From Himantopus leucocephalus (taxonomy: Eukaryota; Chordata; Aves; Charadriiformes; Recurvirostridae): 64,000 nucleotides of DNA. Below, piece after piece: positions 35,791 through 48,069 of the stretch. Where the stretch lies: assembly GCA_003993805.1 (NCBI GenBank), contig RSEF01000020.1:1681212-1745211 (forward strand). Reading direction: 5' to 3'. The notes under the pieces were generated by a model. The model was given only the letters and a program-made list of their open reading frames with translations, did not search any database and was not told where the DNA came from. The stretch's first letter is position 1; every line of letters starts with the position of its first letter. The position numbers and the translations under genes were made by a program.

Positions 35791-37409
35791 CGTGAGCTTC
35801 CCCTCCGACTGCCTTTGTGCGCCTGAGCTGTTACCTAAATGCACCACCTCCTCAGCAAAACGGGAGTCTGGCATCTTGGGCTCAACTAGTTCTTTAGCTT
35901 ATACATCCAGGACGTCAGGAAGATCATGGTAGCTTGTTTGTAATGTATGGAGAGCAGAGAGCACTGCTATATGGTGGTGACTTCAGTGCACGGCTGCTGA
36001 CCTGGGCCTGTGGTCAGCAAACACTCTGGAGGGTCACGGGGAGCTTTTCCACCAACACCAGTGGGCATCGCATTAGATTTTTAGGGTCTTAACTCAGACA
36101 GATGCGTCCTGCGGTATTCTTCAGTATGACCTGTGGGCACTGAGCGGTGCTCAGGAGGTGCTGTGCAGGCTCAAAACCTTTCTGACCCAGCCTAGGATTG
36201 ACAAGAGGTGGGAAAGCTGAGAAGTTCCCATCTCAGCCCTAGTTTTCCGAGCCCAGTCACTGCTGATGTTTTCCTCATTTTCTGGACATGTGCTTTGCGT
36301 TATTCAGGTGGTAGCATCCCTCATTTGCAGCCACTTATCCTCTTCCTTGATCGGTAGTCAAAGGATCTATCTCAGACAGGTTTTATATGAGCTTTTCTTG
36401 TCAGACCCTGCCTGCAGCATCCTGGAAGGAAAATTCTCTGAGAGGTGAGGATGAAAGTGCCACCTCACACGAGAAGCCTTGAGAGACCAGCAGATTCCCC
36501 AAGACACGCCGTACCAGGTAGGTGGCTTTATGAGCAGCTCATCCAGAGCATCTCTTCTTCCAGTATGCTGTTCTGTGATGCGCACATAAACCAAGGCTGT
36601 CCTCCTGCTTTGTACGTCTGACTGGAGCAGCTCTCACTTCAGAGACAGCATTGGGCTGGCGGAGGGAGAGATGAAACGCAGAAGTTGTTTTGGACTCCAG
36701 CTTCTAACACTCTCTTTGGAGCTGAATCCTCCTTGCTGGTGCAACTTTGGCCTGATTTTACACAGGGTTTCTCGATTCTCCCTCTCATCTGCTTCAAACA
36801 TGGGATTAGGCGAGGCATTCAAAATCGGGAACAACCACCAAAAAACCGCCTCAGCCACTGAATAAGCAGACACAGGCCTTCGCAGGGTGAAATCAATTCC
36901 TGTTAGTATTCTGCGCAATGCAATAGAAGCAATTCTACTTAGCTCTGCCTTAAATGCCACTGTATGTCACACTTTGCAGAAACTGATAGTTCCATTTTCA
37001 GCATATTGATCTCCAATTAAATCAATGATTTTGAGCAAGTTCAGCTGTCCGACCCACAGAGCAGACTTGAGATACCCGATCTGCAGCAGGTGCGTACAGA
37101 GAGGTCTGAAAACATAACCGGAGTTGTAGGAGATCGCGTTATGCAGCACACGCATGTGGCATCACCGGGGTCCAGGCCAAAAGGGATGTTTCACTTTGTT
37201 CATTAAGGAGCTGCTTTCTGCAGGAGCACCCAGAGGTCCTATCTAGCAGGAGCTTGGACGTGACCGAGGGAATCTGTTCAGTGATAAATGTGCATGCAGG
37301 ATGTGGCCAGCAACCTCCTGGTAGCATTTTGAACAGCGGATGAAGGCCAACGAAGGAAAAGAGCTATTGAAGTGCGAGAAAAAATATGGCAAAGAACATA
37401 AAACTATTC

Positions 37410-37815
37410 AGGACTTCTTTCCAAGGCTGAGGGACTTGGGGCTTTTCAGGCTGGAGAGAGAAGACTGAGGGGGATCTTATCAATGCTTATAAATACTTAG
37501 AGGGCAGGTGCCAGGGGGATGGGAACAGTCTGTGTTCAGTGGTGCCCAGTGACAGGACAAGAGGGAACGGGCACAAACTTGACCATAGGAAGTTCCATCT
37601 AAACCTGAGGAGGGACTTCTTTGCTGTGAGGGCGGCAGAGCAGTGGCACAGGCTGCCCAGAGAGGTGGGGGAGTCTCCCACTCTGGAGCCATTCCAAACC
37701 CGCCTGGACGCCGTCCTGTGCCACTGCTGGGGGTGACCCTGCTCTGGCAGGGGGTGGCACTGGGTGAGCTCCAGAGGGCCCTGCCAACCCCCACCGTTCT
37801 GGGATTCTGTAACTA
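37410..37815 (+). mobile_element. CR1 LINE, 5'-truncated, about 400 bp
   Basis: In order: aggctggagagagaagactg, 'gatcttatcaatgcttataa', 'cagtggtgcccagtgacagg', 'acaagagggaacgggcac', 'ttccatctaaacctgagg', 'cagtggcacaggctgcccag', 'ctggacgccgtcctgtgcc' and the 3' end with ccaacccccaccgttctggg. A readable ORF2 C-terminal tail (EQWHRLPREVGESPTLEPF) is kept. It is the same subfamily as the 3.5- and 39.0-kb copies. Confidence 0.95.
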
Positions 37816-38978
37816 TGAACAAACAGTTTTATCATCTGTCCCCTGCAGAAACACACAGACCCTCTTCTCACTGGGACCTTCTCAGCTTACGTAGTGGTGA
37901 CAGCTGGAGAGCATTCCCATACAGGACATTGTTACTTATTGGGGTCAGCTGGGATTAATGACAGTATCTAACGAGAGACAGGCTGAACAATTACTGAGGA
38001 CCATGTTGGGCACAGGGGACCTTTCCCAGGGAGTCTGTTGGTGGGACAATAGAAACGCAGAGAGCAAAAAAAAATTCCCATCTTGCTCCTTAGAGCAGGG
38101 AAGCAGATGATGCTTGAAAACAGGCTTATAAAGGTAAGTGAAATATCTGATGAGAAAGCTGCTTTGCCTCCTCCACTGGACAAACTGGGAAACAGAGCAG
38201 GTGGAAAACAGTGGTCTGGAGTTGGGTGAAGTGCTGCGGCTGCATTCAAGATGGCTGAGTCCTAGACACCGTGCTTTTACGTCCTTCATTCATATGCCCC
38301 TGATGCTCTGATGGGTTCTATTTATCAAGCTCCTTTGACAGTCTCCTCTGGACTTGGACTGTCAATTCGTCTCCTTTCATCTGCTTCAAGTTGCCTCCAT
38401 TTTTTAAGAGCAGTCTGCCAGAGGAACATGTTCTGCAGAAATTTGTCACTTCTTCCCATCTGCCCACACGCCCCTCTGAAGGCGAACCGTGAAAGCGTGG
38501 CTCTGCTCTGTCGCCAGAGCTTTAATCTACGTGAGGCTTCTTGGTACAAAACAATCTCCTGGGGGGATGAAATTCCGTCTGCTGTGCACCACCCTTATCT
38601 GTCCTAGACACCTTACAGCATGTGTGGGGCAAGAGTGGTGACGTGGGTTTTGGGGGCTTAGGCAGACCTGCGGGGGAATGTGCTTTCTATGCTTCGGTGT
38701 GCTGGTGCGGCCCGTGAGGTTTGCTGGGACGTGGGCAGCCCCGGGGCAGGGAATGGCTCTTTTCCGAGTTGCAGAACAGATAGGTGATCACAGAGTCAGG
38801 ACCGGTCCAGCACTGGGCCAAGGAAAACCAAGCAAGGAATGAACGATGGGCTTCCACCGCCCAGGGGAAGCTACACAGAAGGGGCTGCAGCCCGTAAGGG
38901 CTTGTTGGATTAGATGCAGCCTGAAAATGCCTGGCTGTTGGTGTGGCCTGGATCAATACTCTTATGAAGGTGCAGCCN
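37816..38978. other. Unique sequence, ends at a single N
   Basis: No supported gene. A single N at 38978 joins it to a CR1-only piece. Confidence 0.4.
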
Positions 38979-39137
38979 GGTGGCAAGAGGATGGGGCCAG
39001 ATTCTTCTCAGTGGTGCCCAGCAACGGGACAAGGGGCAACGGGCACAAACTGGAACATGGAAAATTCCGTCTGAACACGAGGAAAAACTTCTTTCCTTTG
39101 CGGGTGGCAGAGCACTGGCACAGGCTGCCCAGAGAGG
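38979..39137 (+). mobile_element. CR1 LINE fragment, bounded by an N and a gap
   Basis: The 159 bases from the N at 38978 to the 100-N gap are all CR1: gtggcaagaggatggggcc, 'cagtggtgcccagcaacgg', 'ttccgtctgaacacgagg', 'gagcactggcacaggctgcc'. It matches the 37.4-kb copy block for block and stops at 'cagagagg'. As it has no unique sequence, its placement here rests on scaffolding alone. Confidence 0.92.
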
Positions 39138-39237
39138 NNNNNNNNNNNNNNNNNNNNNNNNNNNNNNNNNNNNNNNNNNNNNNNNNNNNNNNNNNNNNNN
39201 NNNNNNNNNNNNNNNNNNNNNNNNNNNNNNNNNNNNN
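39138..39237. other. Assembly gap, 100 N
   Basis: Exactly 100 unknown bases inside a CR1 copy. The 3' part of that CR1 is missing on the far side. Confidence 0.99.
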
Positions 39238-42200
39238 GGCTATAAGGGCTGTGGAGCAGTTGTGGGTTCAGAGCTCTCTGTCTGTGCTGCTGCCTGATGG
39301 ATGGACTCAAAATCTTGTTCTGAAAGTGGAAAACACAGTCCCTGTTTAGTGGTCATGGGGGCACTGCTGCCGTGATCTGAGTGCCCACAGCACTGACCAT
39401 GGAGCTCTGGGGTTTTTTTAAGTTTCTATACTGCCCTCCATATGTGGAAGGCGATGGATAGGATGGAGAAGGCAGGGATTTTTTGAGCACGATGCTGCTT
39501 GGTTACAGCTAGAGATGCAGCTAGTGGGCAAATNCGCTGCCCATAGACCCCCCACCCCTGCCCACGCGCAGCCGCCGAGGTGGCCGCTCTGCATCTCAGG
39601 AGCTTTGCTGCCCTGCGGCTGCCTCCTCTTCCCAGCGCTGCTCCTCTTGCAGGAGCCTGTTTCTGCTGATCCTGTTCTTTCTGTTCCTGGTATATTTTTG
39701 TCGCTGAGTGGCTGAGTGGGCGAGTGTCGGTGTTTGTCGCACGAGCGCTATCTGTACCGTGCTCGCAGTGCAGGGGCTGCTATGGACTTGTGTGAGCGAT
39801 GCTCGCTCTCCATTGCTTCCCCAGCTCCTGAAACAAATAGATTAGCACCCGGTCTTCCCTTCTGTGCTGGAGCAAGGATAGTTGAGTTACATTTCTGCAG
39901 TGACTTCGGTGAAAGGGAAAGCTATTAATTGAGGCTATAGCTGGCAAATGTTGCCCGGCAATGCAGTTTACGACAGCCATGCTGCAGGAGTAGTGGAGAC
40001 CAAAATGTACCTGGGTCTACATGACGTATTCCAAAGGTTATACGTGAAATACAACCTCTGTAGGAGTCATTGTCTCTGTTCATCTCTTTACAGAACTTGT
40101 TCTTCTCTTTTAATGTCCCGCCCCTTGGAAATGTGATTAAGTATGAATTTGAGTGTTTTATCTGCATTTCCTCTTCCCTCCAAGTGACTTTCTGATCATC
40201 TTGGTTGCATTTTGGTTTAAGAGTTGGACTTGCAAATTCTATGCTACTTTTTTTTTTTTCCTTCCCTCTAACTTTTCTGTGATTTCTGGACACTGAGTGT
40301 AGGCAGATGCTACGCGGGATCCTTTCCCTTGGCTGGGCACTCATATATCCCCATTTAGCCCATGTGGCAACGTAGTCTGCTGCACTCAGGTGATACCTCT
40401 TGGTCTGTGAGCATCAAGGTGCTCAGCTCACCCTTCTGTCTGCTGTCTATGCCACACAGCAAGGAAAAATTTATCAGGGCTGGAAACAGGAAAGATCGCT
40501 GAGTTTTATTCAAACAGGCTGTTTGAAAGCTTGCCTTAAATATTTTCTGTTGGGGTAAGGGTGGGAAATGCCTGGAGGTGAGTAGCAGAGACTCGGCGTA
40601 CATGGCAGCTGACCTTATTTTCAGCATGTCACTGACCCTGGAAACTTTAAGAATGAAAGACACAGGAACTTGTAAAGATTTGTGGTGTCCGAGGGGCAGA
40701 CTCTGCCTCAGAAAGTTTCAAGGGGGTTTTCTCTCTTCACATCTCCTGCCATCAGCTAAGTCTGAAAACGTTTGTGTTCCCCTAATTGTCATGCCAACTA
40801 ATATAGAAATAATAGTGAGACAGAGGGCATCAATGGGATTCGGTGCTTGTGTTTGCCAGCCAAAAGGTACCCAGAGTGTCAAACCTCAGAGCTGAGCCAT
40901 TTTAGAGAGGAAGAAATAGCAGAGTAAGATGGAGAGCTGATCCTTGCTGTGGCTTGACTTCTACATCCGTGCCACTGCTCTGGTTTCAGTTTTGAATTCG
41001 AGTCAGAAAACCATGGTTGAGATTTGGGCCACCTTCTTCTCTCTCTCTTCCCCCGACAAAGATTCAGAAAGACAGCACTAAAATGTACTTCATTAACTAC
41101 AGGAATAAGCTGCAAAACTGAATTCAGGGGAGTGAAAGATCAGCAGAAGCCACTACCTTGAAACACAAGGGACTGCCCCTGTATGCCCCCAGGAATTCCT
41201 GCCACTCGGGGGACGGTGGGGGACCCCACAAGTTCTGGCCTTGGTACAGCTCCACAGGAGCAGACGGGAGGCCCAGGGTGCAGGGGGAGCTTGCTGAGAT
41301 GGGGGTAACTCTTTGACTGTCCTTCATGAGGATTTTGGAGGGGATGGGATGGACTTGGAGAAGAAGAGGAGATGTGTTTGAGGGAGGAAATAGTAAGGGG
41401 TGGGTGGGAAGATTGTCTTTCTGTGGACTGGAACCCAGGGTGGGTGGTGGTATGTGGGGGCATTCAACCAAAAGGGACCACTGCAGTGCTCTCCTCAAAG
41501 GGGAGAGACAGCTGGAGCACCAGTAAGGTACAAATAAAAGAACAGGCAGAATAATTACTGGTGGCATCCAAACGGGAAACTGAGGCAAATCTGTTATGCA
41601 TCATCAAAGGGTGCTGCCAGTGGAGGTCTACTCTGCAGCTGCTTAAATAGTACGAAGAACAGACAAGTGTGTGCCGGCCATAGCGGTGCTCAAGCTGTGC
41701 CCAGCTTGACTCTGCTCGGAGCTGACTGTGGTACAGCTGCAGCACGGAGAATTTGTCTCTCTGCCATACCCTGCAAGCGTTCGAAGGGTCCTCTTGTTGG
41801 TCTCCTCCATGGACCAGCACAGCAGATGCTGAGGTTTGGACTTTCTCAAGCAAGAAGCGGTTCTGACCAGCTGGTGTGACTTGCAGCGTGTGCAGAGCCG
41901 CAGATGGTGTCCGTGGTACATAGCTCAGCAACAGAGCCAGGAGGACTCCAGACAGCGGGCACAGCCCTATCTGCCCCTTGTTTTGTACACAGTGTAAAAA
42001 ATCAGTCAAAACGGGGATGATTTACGCACAGAGCTAGGTTGGATCCTCCTCCAGTGCAGGATATTTACAAGTCTGCCATTATCTTCCAGTTGAAGAGTCG
42101 TGCTGGGAAACAAGAAGTCTGGGCTAAATCAGCAATGGATTTTGGGTGAGACGCTGTAACTGATGTGCTGTCTTTCTGCTAACATGCAGACAGTCCCTAC

Positions 42201-43775
42201 TGTTTCCTTAATCTTTCCTCAGTAGCTGCAATACCAGTGTAGATGCAACGTGTTGTCAGTGGCCGTGCAAAACTCGCAGGAAGGCGGCTGTGGGGTAGTG
42301 GGTCAAAATGGCACGGCCACAGCGAGCTCTGTGATATCGGTGAGACCTGGAAGGCTGATTCCCTTTGCTTCGCTCCTCTTTCTCCGTTCCCCTAAGAGTG
42401 TTTTGTTTAGAAATCCAGCGAACAGCAAACACAGCCCAATTTGCCCAGTTGACTAGGAAACGGATATTCCCAGAGCCTGCTCTCACATAAATGACCTGCT
42501 AAAAATAGCTGTGGTTAAGAGCGGGTGAACAATACTGTTGCGAAACCTGTCTGTTTTAGTAACTGCAGCTCGCCGGTCTTGGGGGCCGAAGTATTTGGGT
42601 GCGTTACCTCTGTTGGAGAGCAGCGAGAGGCAGGGATGGTGTTGGCTTCCAAACTAAGGGCCGGCCGCTCTTCAGCTTTTATTTGGATATATGGTTAAAC
42701 CTCTTTGCAACTACGCTACCCTCTCGCACAACTCAGCAGGCCAAGCAGGGCTCTCGGTGATCCGACGGGAGCTCTTGAAGGAGCTCCGAATTGTCTGTGC
42801 TGTGTCCAGCAGTGTAGGAGATGCATTGGACTGGGGGGTTTTGAGGTGCTCCCGTTGCTGTAGTGTTCATAATTCTGGGGTTTGTTGGCATCTGACAAGA
42901 TAAAGCTGGGGTCTGGTGGAAAATGGGGGGTCTTGACTTGAAAACTGGGGCAACTGGATTTGTTTGGCTTTTTCCTATCAAGTTCTGCAAGTGAAATGGC
43001 TTCTGGTGTGTCGCCAGAAAAAAAAATGTTTCTCTAGATTGTAGTTGTTGTGCTTTTAGGAATGGAAACTTCTGTGGTGCTCTCTGGCTGTTCAAAAGAA
43101 GCAAACCTGCAGACAAATCTTTCTTGATTCCTTTTTCGTGGCTCTGCCCAGCACTTTCTCCTTCACGTCTTGATGCAGACGTGCAGAGGAAAGGTCGGGA
43201 AATGCTGCGCTTGAATCCTTCCCCGGCCACCATCTCCCTCTCCCTTTTGCTCTCCGTGGGTGATGTGCTCGTGTGTCTGATGGGACAGATGTCACTCCAC
43301 GGCTAGTTTTTGCACTGATGCAAAATCTGAGTGTGATGTATGCAACAGAAGACTACTACTGTGATTTCTTTGCATTTTAGGGAACTTGTAGCATGTCCAG
43401 GACTCGTCTTTTTTCAGCAGTTGTGTTTGAGGTCTGCTGTAGGTGCTGAGATAATTCTGACTACCCTCTTGGATGTATTCCCACTTATGCACTGTCCCCT
43501 ACTCAGGATGTCTCCTGGCATCTCTGTTCCCCTCATTTGCAGGCAAGGGAAGCTGCTGTGAGGGCGTCTGTGAAGATGCCTGGATGTCAATAAGCTGCCA
43601 TGGTGATGGAGTACAGAACTAGCTCGGGTGTGCGCAGCAAATAAACAGTGCTCGTGGAGGCTCTGCGGAGCAGATCAGTCACCCCTCTCCTCTGCCGTGC
43701 CTGACATCTGTCCTGGGTTTTCAAACCAGTCCTCTTCTAAACAACTTACAGGACACCACAGAATGATAACTGCTT

Positions 43776-43840
43776 AAAAAAAAAAAAAACAAAAAACAAA
43801 ACAAAACACCACCCCCCCACCCCCCCCAAAAAAAAAACCC
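43776..43840 (+). repeat. A-rich then C-rich low-complexity tract
   Basis: A14, caaaa-type units, C7 and C8 runs, then A10. Simple sequence likely to be misassembled. Confidence 0.85.
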
Positions 43841-45908
43841 AGCAGAGCAGGAAGACCTCTGTACGTCCCATTTTAGACTTCCCTTTGCTTAGAAACAAAC
43901 TAGATGGTGATACTGAAATCAAATGTTTATTAATGGAAGTGGACTGAGGACAACGTAACTGAGCAAATCTGAAGTGCTGACTTTCTCACGGAATGCTGGT
44001 CATAATGGTTATATCTAAAGGGTCTGCCCTGGGATAAGGATGCAACTTTAAAAGGTGACTCACAAATTAACATAACCACTGAAGGAACGTAAGAATTATC
44101 AGGCTGGATCAGACCCTTCTTGCTTAGATTTATATTGTCATTTAAAACCAAAAGTAGCTGCTTCAGAGCAAAGTACGAGAACTTAATGGAAGCAGGTATG
44201 GAAGAACTCGCCCACACATTTTATCTTCCCTGTCTTTAATGATTAACAATTAGCTTCATGTCTGATGAACAAGGCTGAATACCCCTTCCACAATACTGTT
44301 GTTGTAATTGATACCTCTGAGCATTCTCTGTTAATGTAAATGTCAGGACTGCTTTCAAATCTCAAGGTTTCACCTGTCTTGATGAGCACTGACTGTGCTC
44401 AAACTCACTTGGGATAAGATACGGGGACAGAGTGTCTGGCATCCTTTTGCATCCTTGAGCATTCCCACCTGCACTGTTTTCTATTGTGGATATCAATCAG
44501 CAGAACTCTTCAATTTTCCTAATATACTGGCACCCACCCGTTCCTTGCTTTAAATAAAAATATTTACAATGAAATTATTTGTCTATCTTTGAGCAATTAT
44601 CCTGTCCTTTTTGGTTTATGCTTATGAGCATTTTCTCAGTCTTTTATTGTTCTATGAATTCTTGCCATCTCTGTTGTCCCCGTTTTGAGCCAGGATGACC
44701 ACTACAGTTGTAGTATTAAATTAGACATCTGTGTGTCCAAAGACATGGTAGCTTCCTTGAGAGAGTCAGATGATTTTGCAGTCTTGTCTATTCTCTGACT
44801 GCTGAAGATCTCAACCTCCTTGCTCTGCTCTGGGGCATTCTCATTACTTCATGTTCTCCTGTATAGTCTGTCTTTATTCTACGTACGGAAGAGTCTTTGG
44901 TTCCCCCCCGCCTTCAGAAGCCGAATCAGGGAATCTGCAATACTGTTCTCTGATGGTGAGGCTGAGCTACACGAGAGCACTCAGAGGGAACAAACAAAGG
45001 AGCGCTGTCGATTGAGGAACCCCCCTGTGTGAAGCTGCCAGGTGTATCTGCACCAGAGAAAACTCAGCCTGGAACAATCTCAGAAAAAGGATGAGAGGAA
45101 CAAAGTGATTCCTGCCCAAGCCTGGAGGAAAGCTGGAGCTTGGTGCTGCATGGATGGGGGAAGCATTGGTTTAATTCTGTATTTCACACTCAAACCCCTC
45201 TCAGCATGTAGTCACGCTGGAGAGCTTGTCCTCCTGGGCTGTGCTCGGCACGTGGATCCTGGTGGCTGAAGGAGCATGGCAAGAAGCGCAGTGGGGCTCA
45301 CAGTGCATACCCTGGGAGAGTCTGATACTGCGGTCCTGCTCCAGCAGTGGAGGTGGTCTCTGGATCCCCAGAGCTACCTTTGCTGCTACTCTTGCTGTGA
45401 GATTCTGCTCTGGATCCTTACTGCTGTACTTCCAATTTATGCACCTTATTAAATCAGTCCCTGTTTTCTCTTTTCCCTGAGAAGGCTCCTTGCTCTTCTC
45501 GTCTCTGGGAATACACTTTCCTTCCTGGATTTCACGTAGATTGATTTCTTTCACCATCACAGTCCCATTCCTGTGCTGAGCTCTAGTTTCTGTTGATTAT
45601 CCAGCTGAGAAATAGCAGGAGAGGAGTGGAAGAGGACCAGCGGCCGGCTCATTTTGAAGCCCAGATCCAACTTGCAGAACTGGAAGATATGAATCATTTA
45701 AGTAGTGCTTCATCAGTTTTTTTTAAAGCTTTCTACTTTGAAAGTATCCTGTTTAAAAGTCAAGAGAAAGAGCTCCAGCCTTTTGCAGAAGGAGTCGGTG
45801 AGTGATATTTGCCATCAATCTCTGTGCTCAGGAAAGCTCCTTCAGCTGCGAAGGAGAGTTTCGGAGGGCACGAGGATGGCTGAGCATGGAAGGGACGTGT
45901 TATACCCT

Positions 45909-46015
45909 CCCCAGGACCAAGCTGTCCTGCCTGTGCATACACAGTGATTGTGCAGAACAACNCCCCAGAACCAAGCTGTCCTGTCTGTGCATACACAGTG
46001 ATTGTGCAGAACAAC
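45909..46015. repeat. 53-bp near-identical tandem copy split by one N (assembly duplication)
   Basis: 45909-45961 and 45963-46015 differ at two positions, with N at 45962. Confidence 0.85.
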
Positions 46016-46377
46016 GTTTGTCTCTGCCTTCTCATGTACATTTCTCTGACCTATAGCAAGACCTGCACTCACAGCAGGTTTGGCTTTCTTCTGCCCAATT
46101 AAATTGTCTGCCGTACCAGGAAAAAATGGGAGAGCCAGAAGGATTAGGTGCCATTATTCTGCCATGCTCAGTCATGTGGAGTAGTGTGAGTTGTATGGGA
46201 AGTTGGCTGGGGATGCTTTTGGAGGAACACCGTGTTCTCTAGTTGTAGAGATCCTGTTTGAGACATAAGCAAGGCCATAGAGAAATGTGAGGTAAACTTG
46301 GGAATTCCACTTTTTTCAGTGCTTCTGTTGCTCAGTTTTGGAATAAAACCTGAGTTTTTATTTTGAGTTTTTTATTT

Positions 46378-46807
46378 TGGTGAAGGGTCTAGAGCACAAG
46401 TCTTATGAGGAGCGGCTGAGGGAACTGGGGGCATTCAGCCTGGAGAAAAGGAGGCTGAGGGGGAGACCTTATTGATTGCTACAGCTCCCTGAAAGGAGGG
46501 GGTAGCGAGGGGGACGTCAGTCTCTTCTCCCAACTAACAAGCAATAAGATGAGAGGAAACGGCCTCAAGTTGTGCCGGGGAGGTTCAGATTGGATATTGG
46601 GAAAAAATGCTTCACTCAAAGGGTTGTCAAGCATTGGAACAGTCTGCCCAGGGAAGCGGTTGAGTTTAAATACCTGGGCGTATTTAAAAAGCATGTAGGT
46701 GTAGCACCTGGGGACGTGGTTTGGTGGTGGACTCGGCAGTGCTAGATCTGCGGCTGGACTCGATGATCTTAAGGTCTTTTCCAACCTAAACGATTCTGTG
46801 ATTCTAA
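46378..46807 (+). mobile_element. CR1 LINE, 5'-truncated, about 430 bp, different subfamily
   Basis: In order: aagggtctagagcacaag, 'tatgaggagcggctgaggg', 'aaaaggaggctgagggg', 'ctccctgaaaggaggggg', 'gaggaaacggcctcaag', 'ggttcagattggatattggg', 'aagggttgtcaagcattgg', 'ctcgatgatcttaaggtc', 'ttttccaacctaaacgattc' and the tail tgtgattcta. This wording is a separate CR1 subfamily from the 3.5/37.4/39.0-kb set. Frames of the ORF2 C-terminus are broken. Confidence 0.95.
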
Positions 46808-47838
46808 AACCTACGCAGCCATGTGAAAGGAACTACCTGTTTCTGAAGGTCTTTAGGAGTGCTAGGACAACTGAGGCATATTAACATCATGGAATAGAAA
46901 TGCGTGTGCATGGAGGCTGGTTTTGACAGGTCACTTTGTAGGCAGTCATGGTGGCTAGAAACACTACTTCTTCACCCAGCTGTGCTCTCACAGATGGTCT
47001 GCTTTCCAAGGGAGTATATGGAAAGTGTAAAGCAAGCGTTAAACTCTTCTGAAAGTCCTCCCTAACCACCCTTTTAACTGTAGTTCTGTTGGGATGCTGG
47101 CATTTTAACTCTGTGGCCCAAAACCTGAGTATTTTAGATGGAGACAAACAGAAACTATTCTTCTCTTGCCTTACTGACGGCATACATTTCAAATTGGAGC
47201 AGATACGGTACTTTTTTTCAGACTCTGCCTGTCAAGTGGAAGAACGTTGTTTGAACCGCTTTAGAAAAATCAAAATGTTTAATCTAGAAAAACTTGAACT
47301 GTAACATCAATGCATCCATCCCCCTTTTCCTTTCCTTGCAGGACTAGCTGCTGCTGCAGTGGAAGTCCATGTAGGTTTGATTGTTCTAAAATAGCGTGTT
47401 TGGCGAGAAAATTGTTTCTTCCCAAATATTAACCTTTCTTTCTTTGCTTGCATCTATTGGTGACAAGCTCACACTGACTCATAAATTACTCCCATTTTCT
47501 TCACTGAGATATTTTATTAGACTGATTTACTCCCCATGAATGAAATCTAATAACCTTTAAAGAAGTCACGTGCTGGTGTGTGTGCTGACACCAAACAGCC
47601 ACGTTATCGTGGTGCTACGCCCTGGTTCCATCTTGATTCTGCTCAGCAGTTTTGCCTTTTATCACCTCATGTAGCTCTTGCCTGGTTTTGCCAGAAATGA
47701 GTTTGGTCCAGTCTGGTAACTCCTGAGGCTTCTTCTGTTTCTTCTGCAAAAGAGGAGAGTCTAATGCTCCCTCACGGTATGTGAGGGACTAAACCAACTG
47801 CATGAAGTCCTCAACCCTCCATTTTAATAGTTAAGGCC

Positions 47839-47857
47839 TGTTTACATCTTGTAAACA
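47839..47857. promoter_or_regulatory. Inverted pair of forkhead-type sites
   Basis: TGTTTACA, three bases, TGTAAACA: an 8-bp perfect inverted repeat whose arms are each a GTAAACA forkhead recognition core. It may bind FOX factors in a paired arrangement. A chance palindrome is possible. Confidence 0.35.
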
Positions 47858-48048
47858 AGATTTCATAGTATTTAAAAGAAAATAAATCTCTTTAGTGTTG
47901 AATATTCATACTTTATGGAAATAGCAAGTCTCTTCTTGTTTCCTAAGTTCAAAGCCTTGGACATCCCGAATTTGAGACTCCCACAGAGCTGCTACCGTTT
48001 GGGAGAGAACAGTCTCCTCCTGAGTTTGACACTTAGTATTTCACTGAT

Positions 48049-48069
48049 TATTTATTTATTTATTTTTTA
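48049..48069 (+). repeat. (TTTA)n simple repeat
   Basis: Four TTTA-type units followed by T6. Confidence 0.8.

Larger units (their letters stand above)
32820..37409. other. Unique sequence with AT-rich blocks
   Basis: No gene recognised. 33480-33780 and 34340-34480 are AT-rich, repeat-free and motif-dense, with weak resemblance to conserved non-coding DNA. A minus-strand frame of 108 codons (36960-36634) has no recognisable motif. Confidence 0.4.
39238..46377. other. Unique sequence, no gene recognised
   Basis: G+T-leaning on the plus strand. A single N lies at 39534 with no duplication. Open frames such as minus 41464-42009 (181 codons) carry no recognisable domain. 41395-41462 is G-rich. 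An acceptor-like tract ends at 43380, but nothing convincing follows. Confidence 0.4.

Noticed and set aside
37539..37736. 66-codon open frame
   Set aside because: CR1 ORF2 tail inside the 37410-37815 element.
41570..41592. aaactgaggcaaat, resembling the MIR 3' block
   Set aside because: Only about 14 bases match and no other MIR block is in order around it.
41464..42009. 181-codon minus-strand open frame with a hydrophobic stretch
   Set aside because: The stretch LSGVLLALLLSYV is too short for a membrane protein call and the rest has no recognisable feature.
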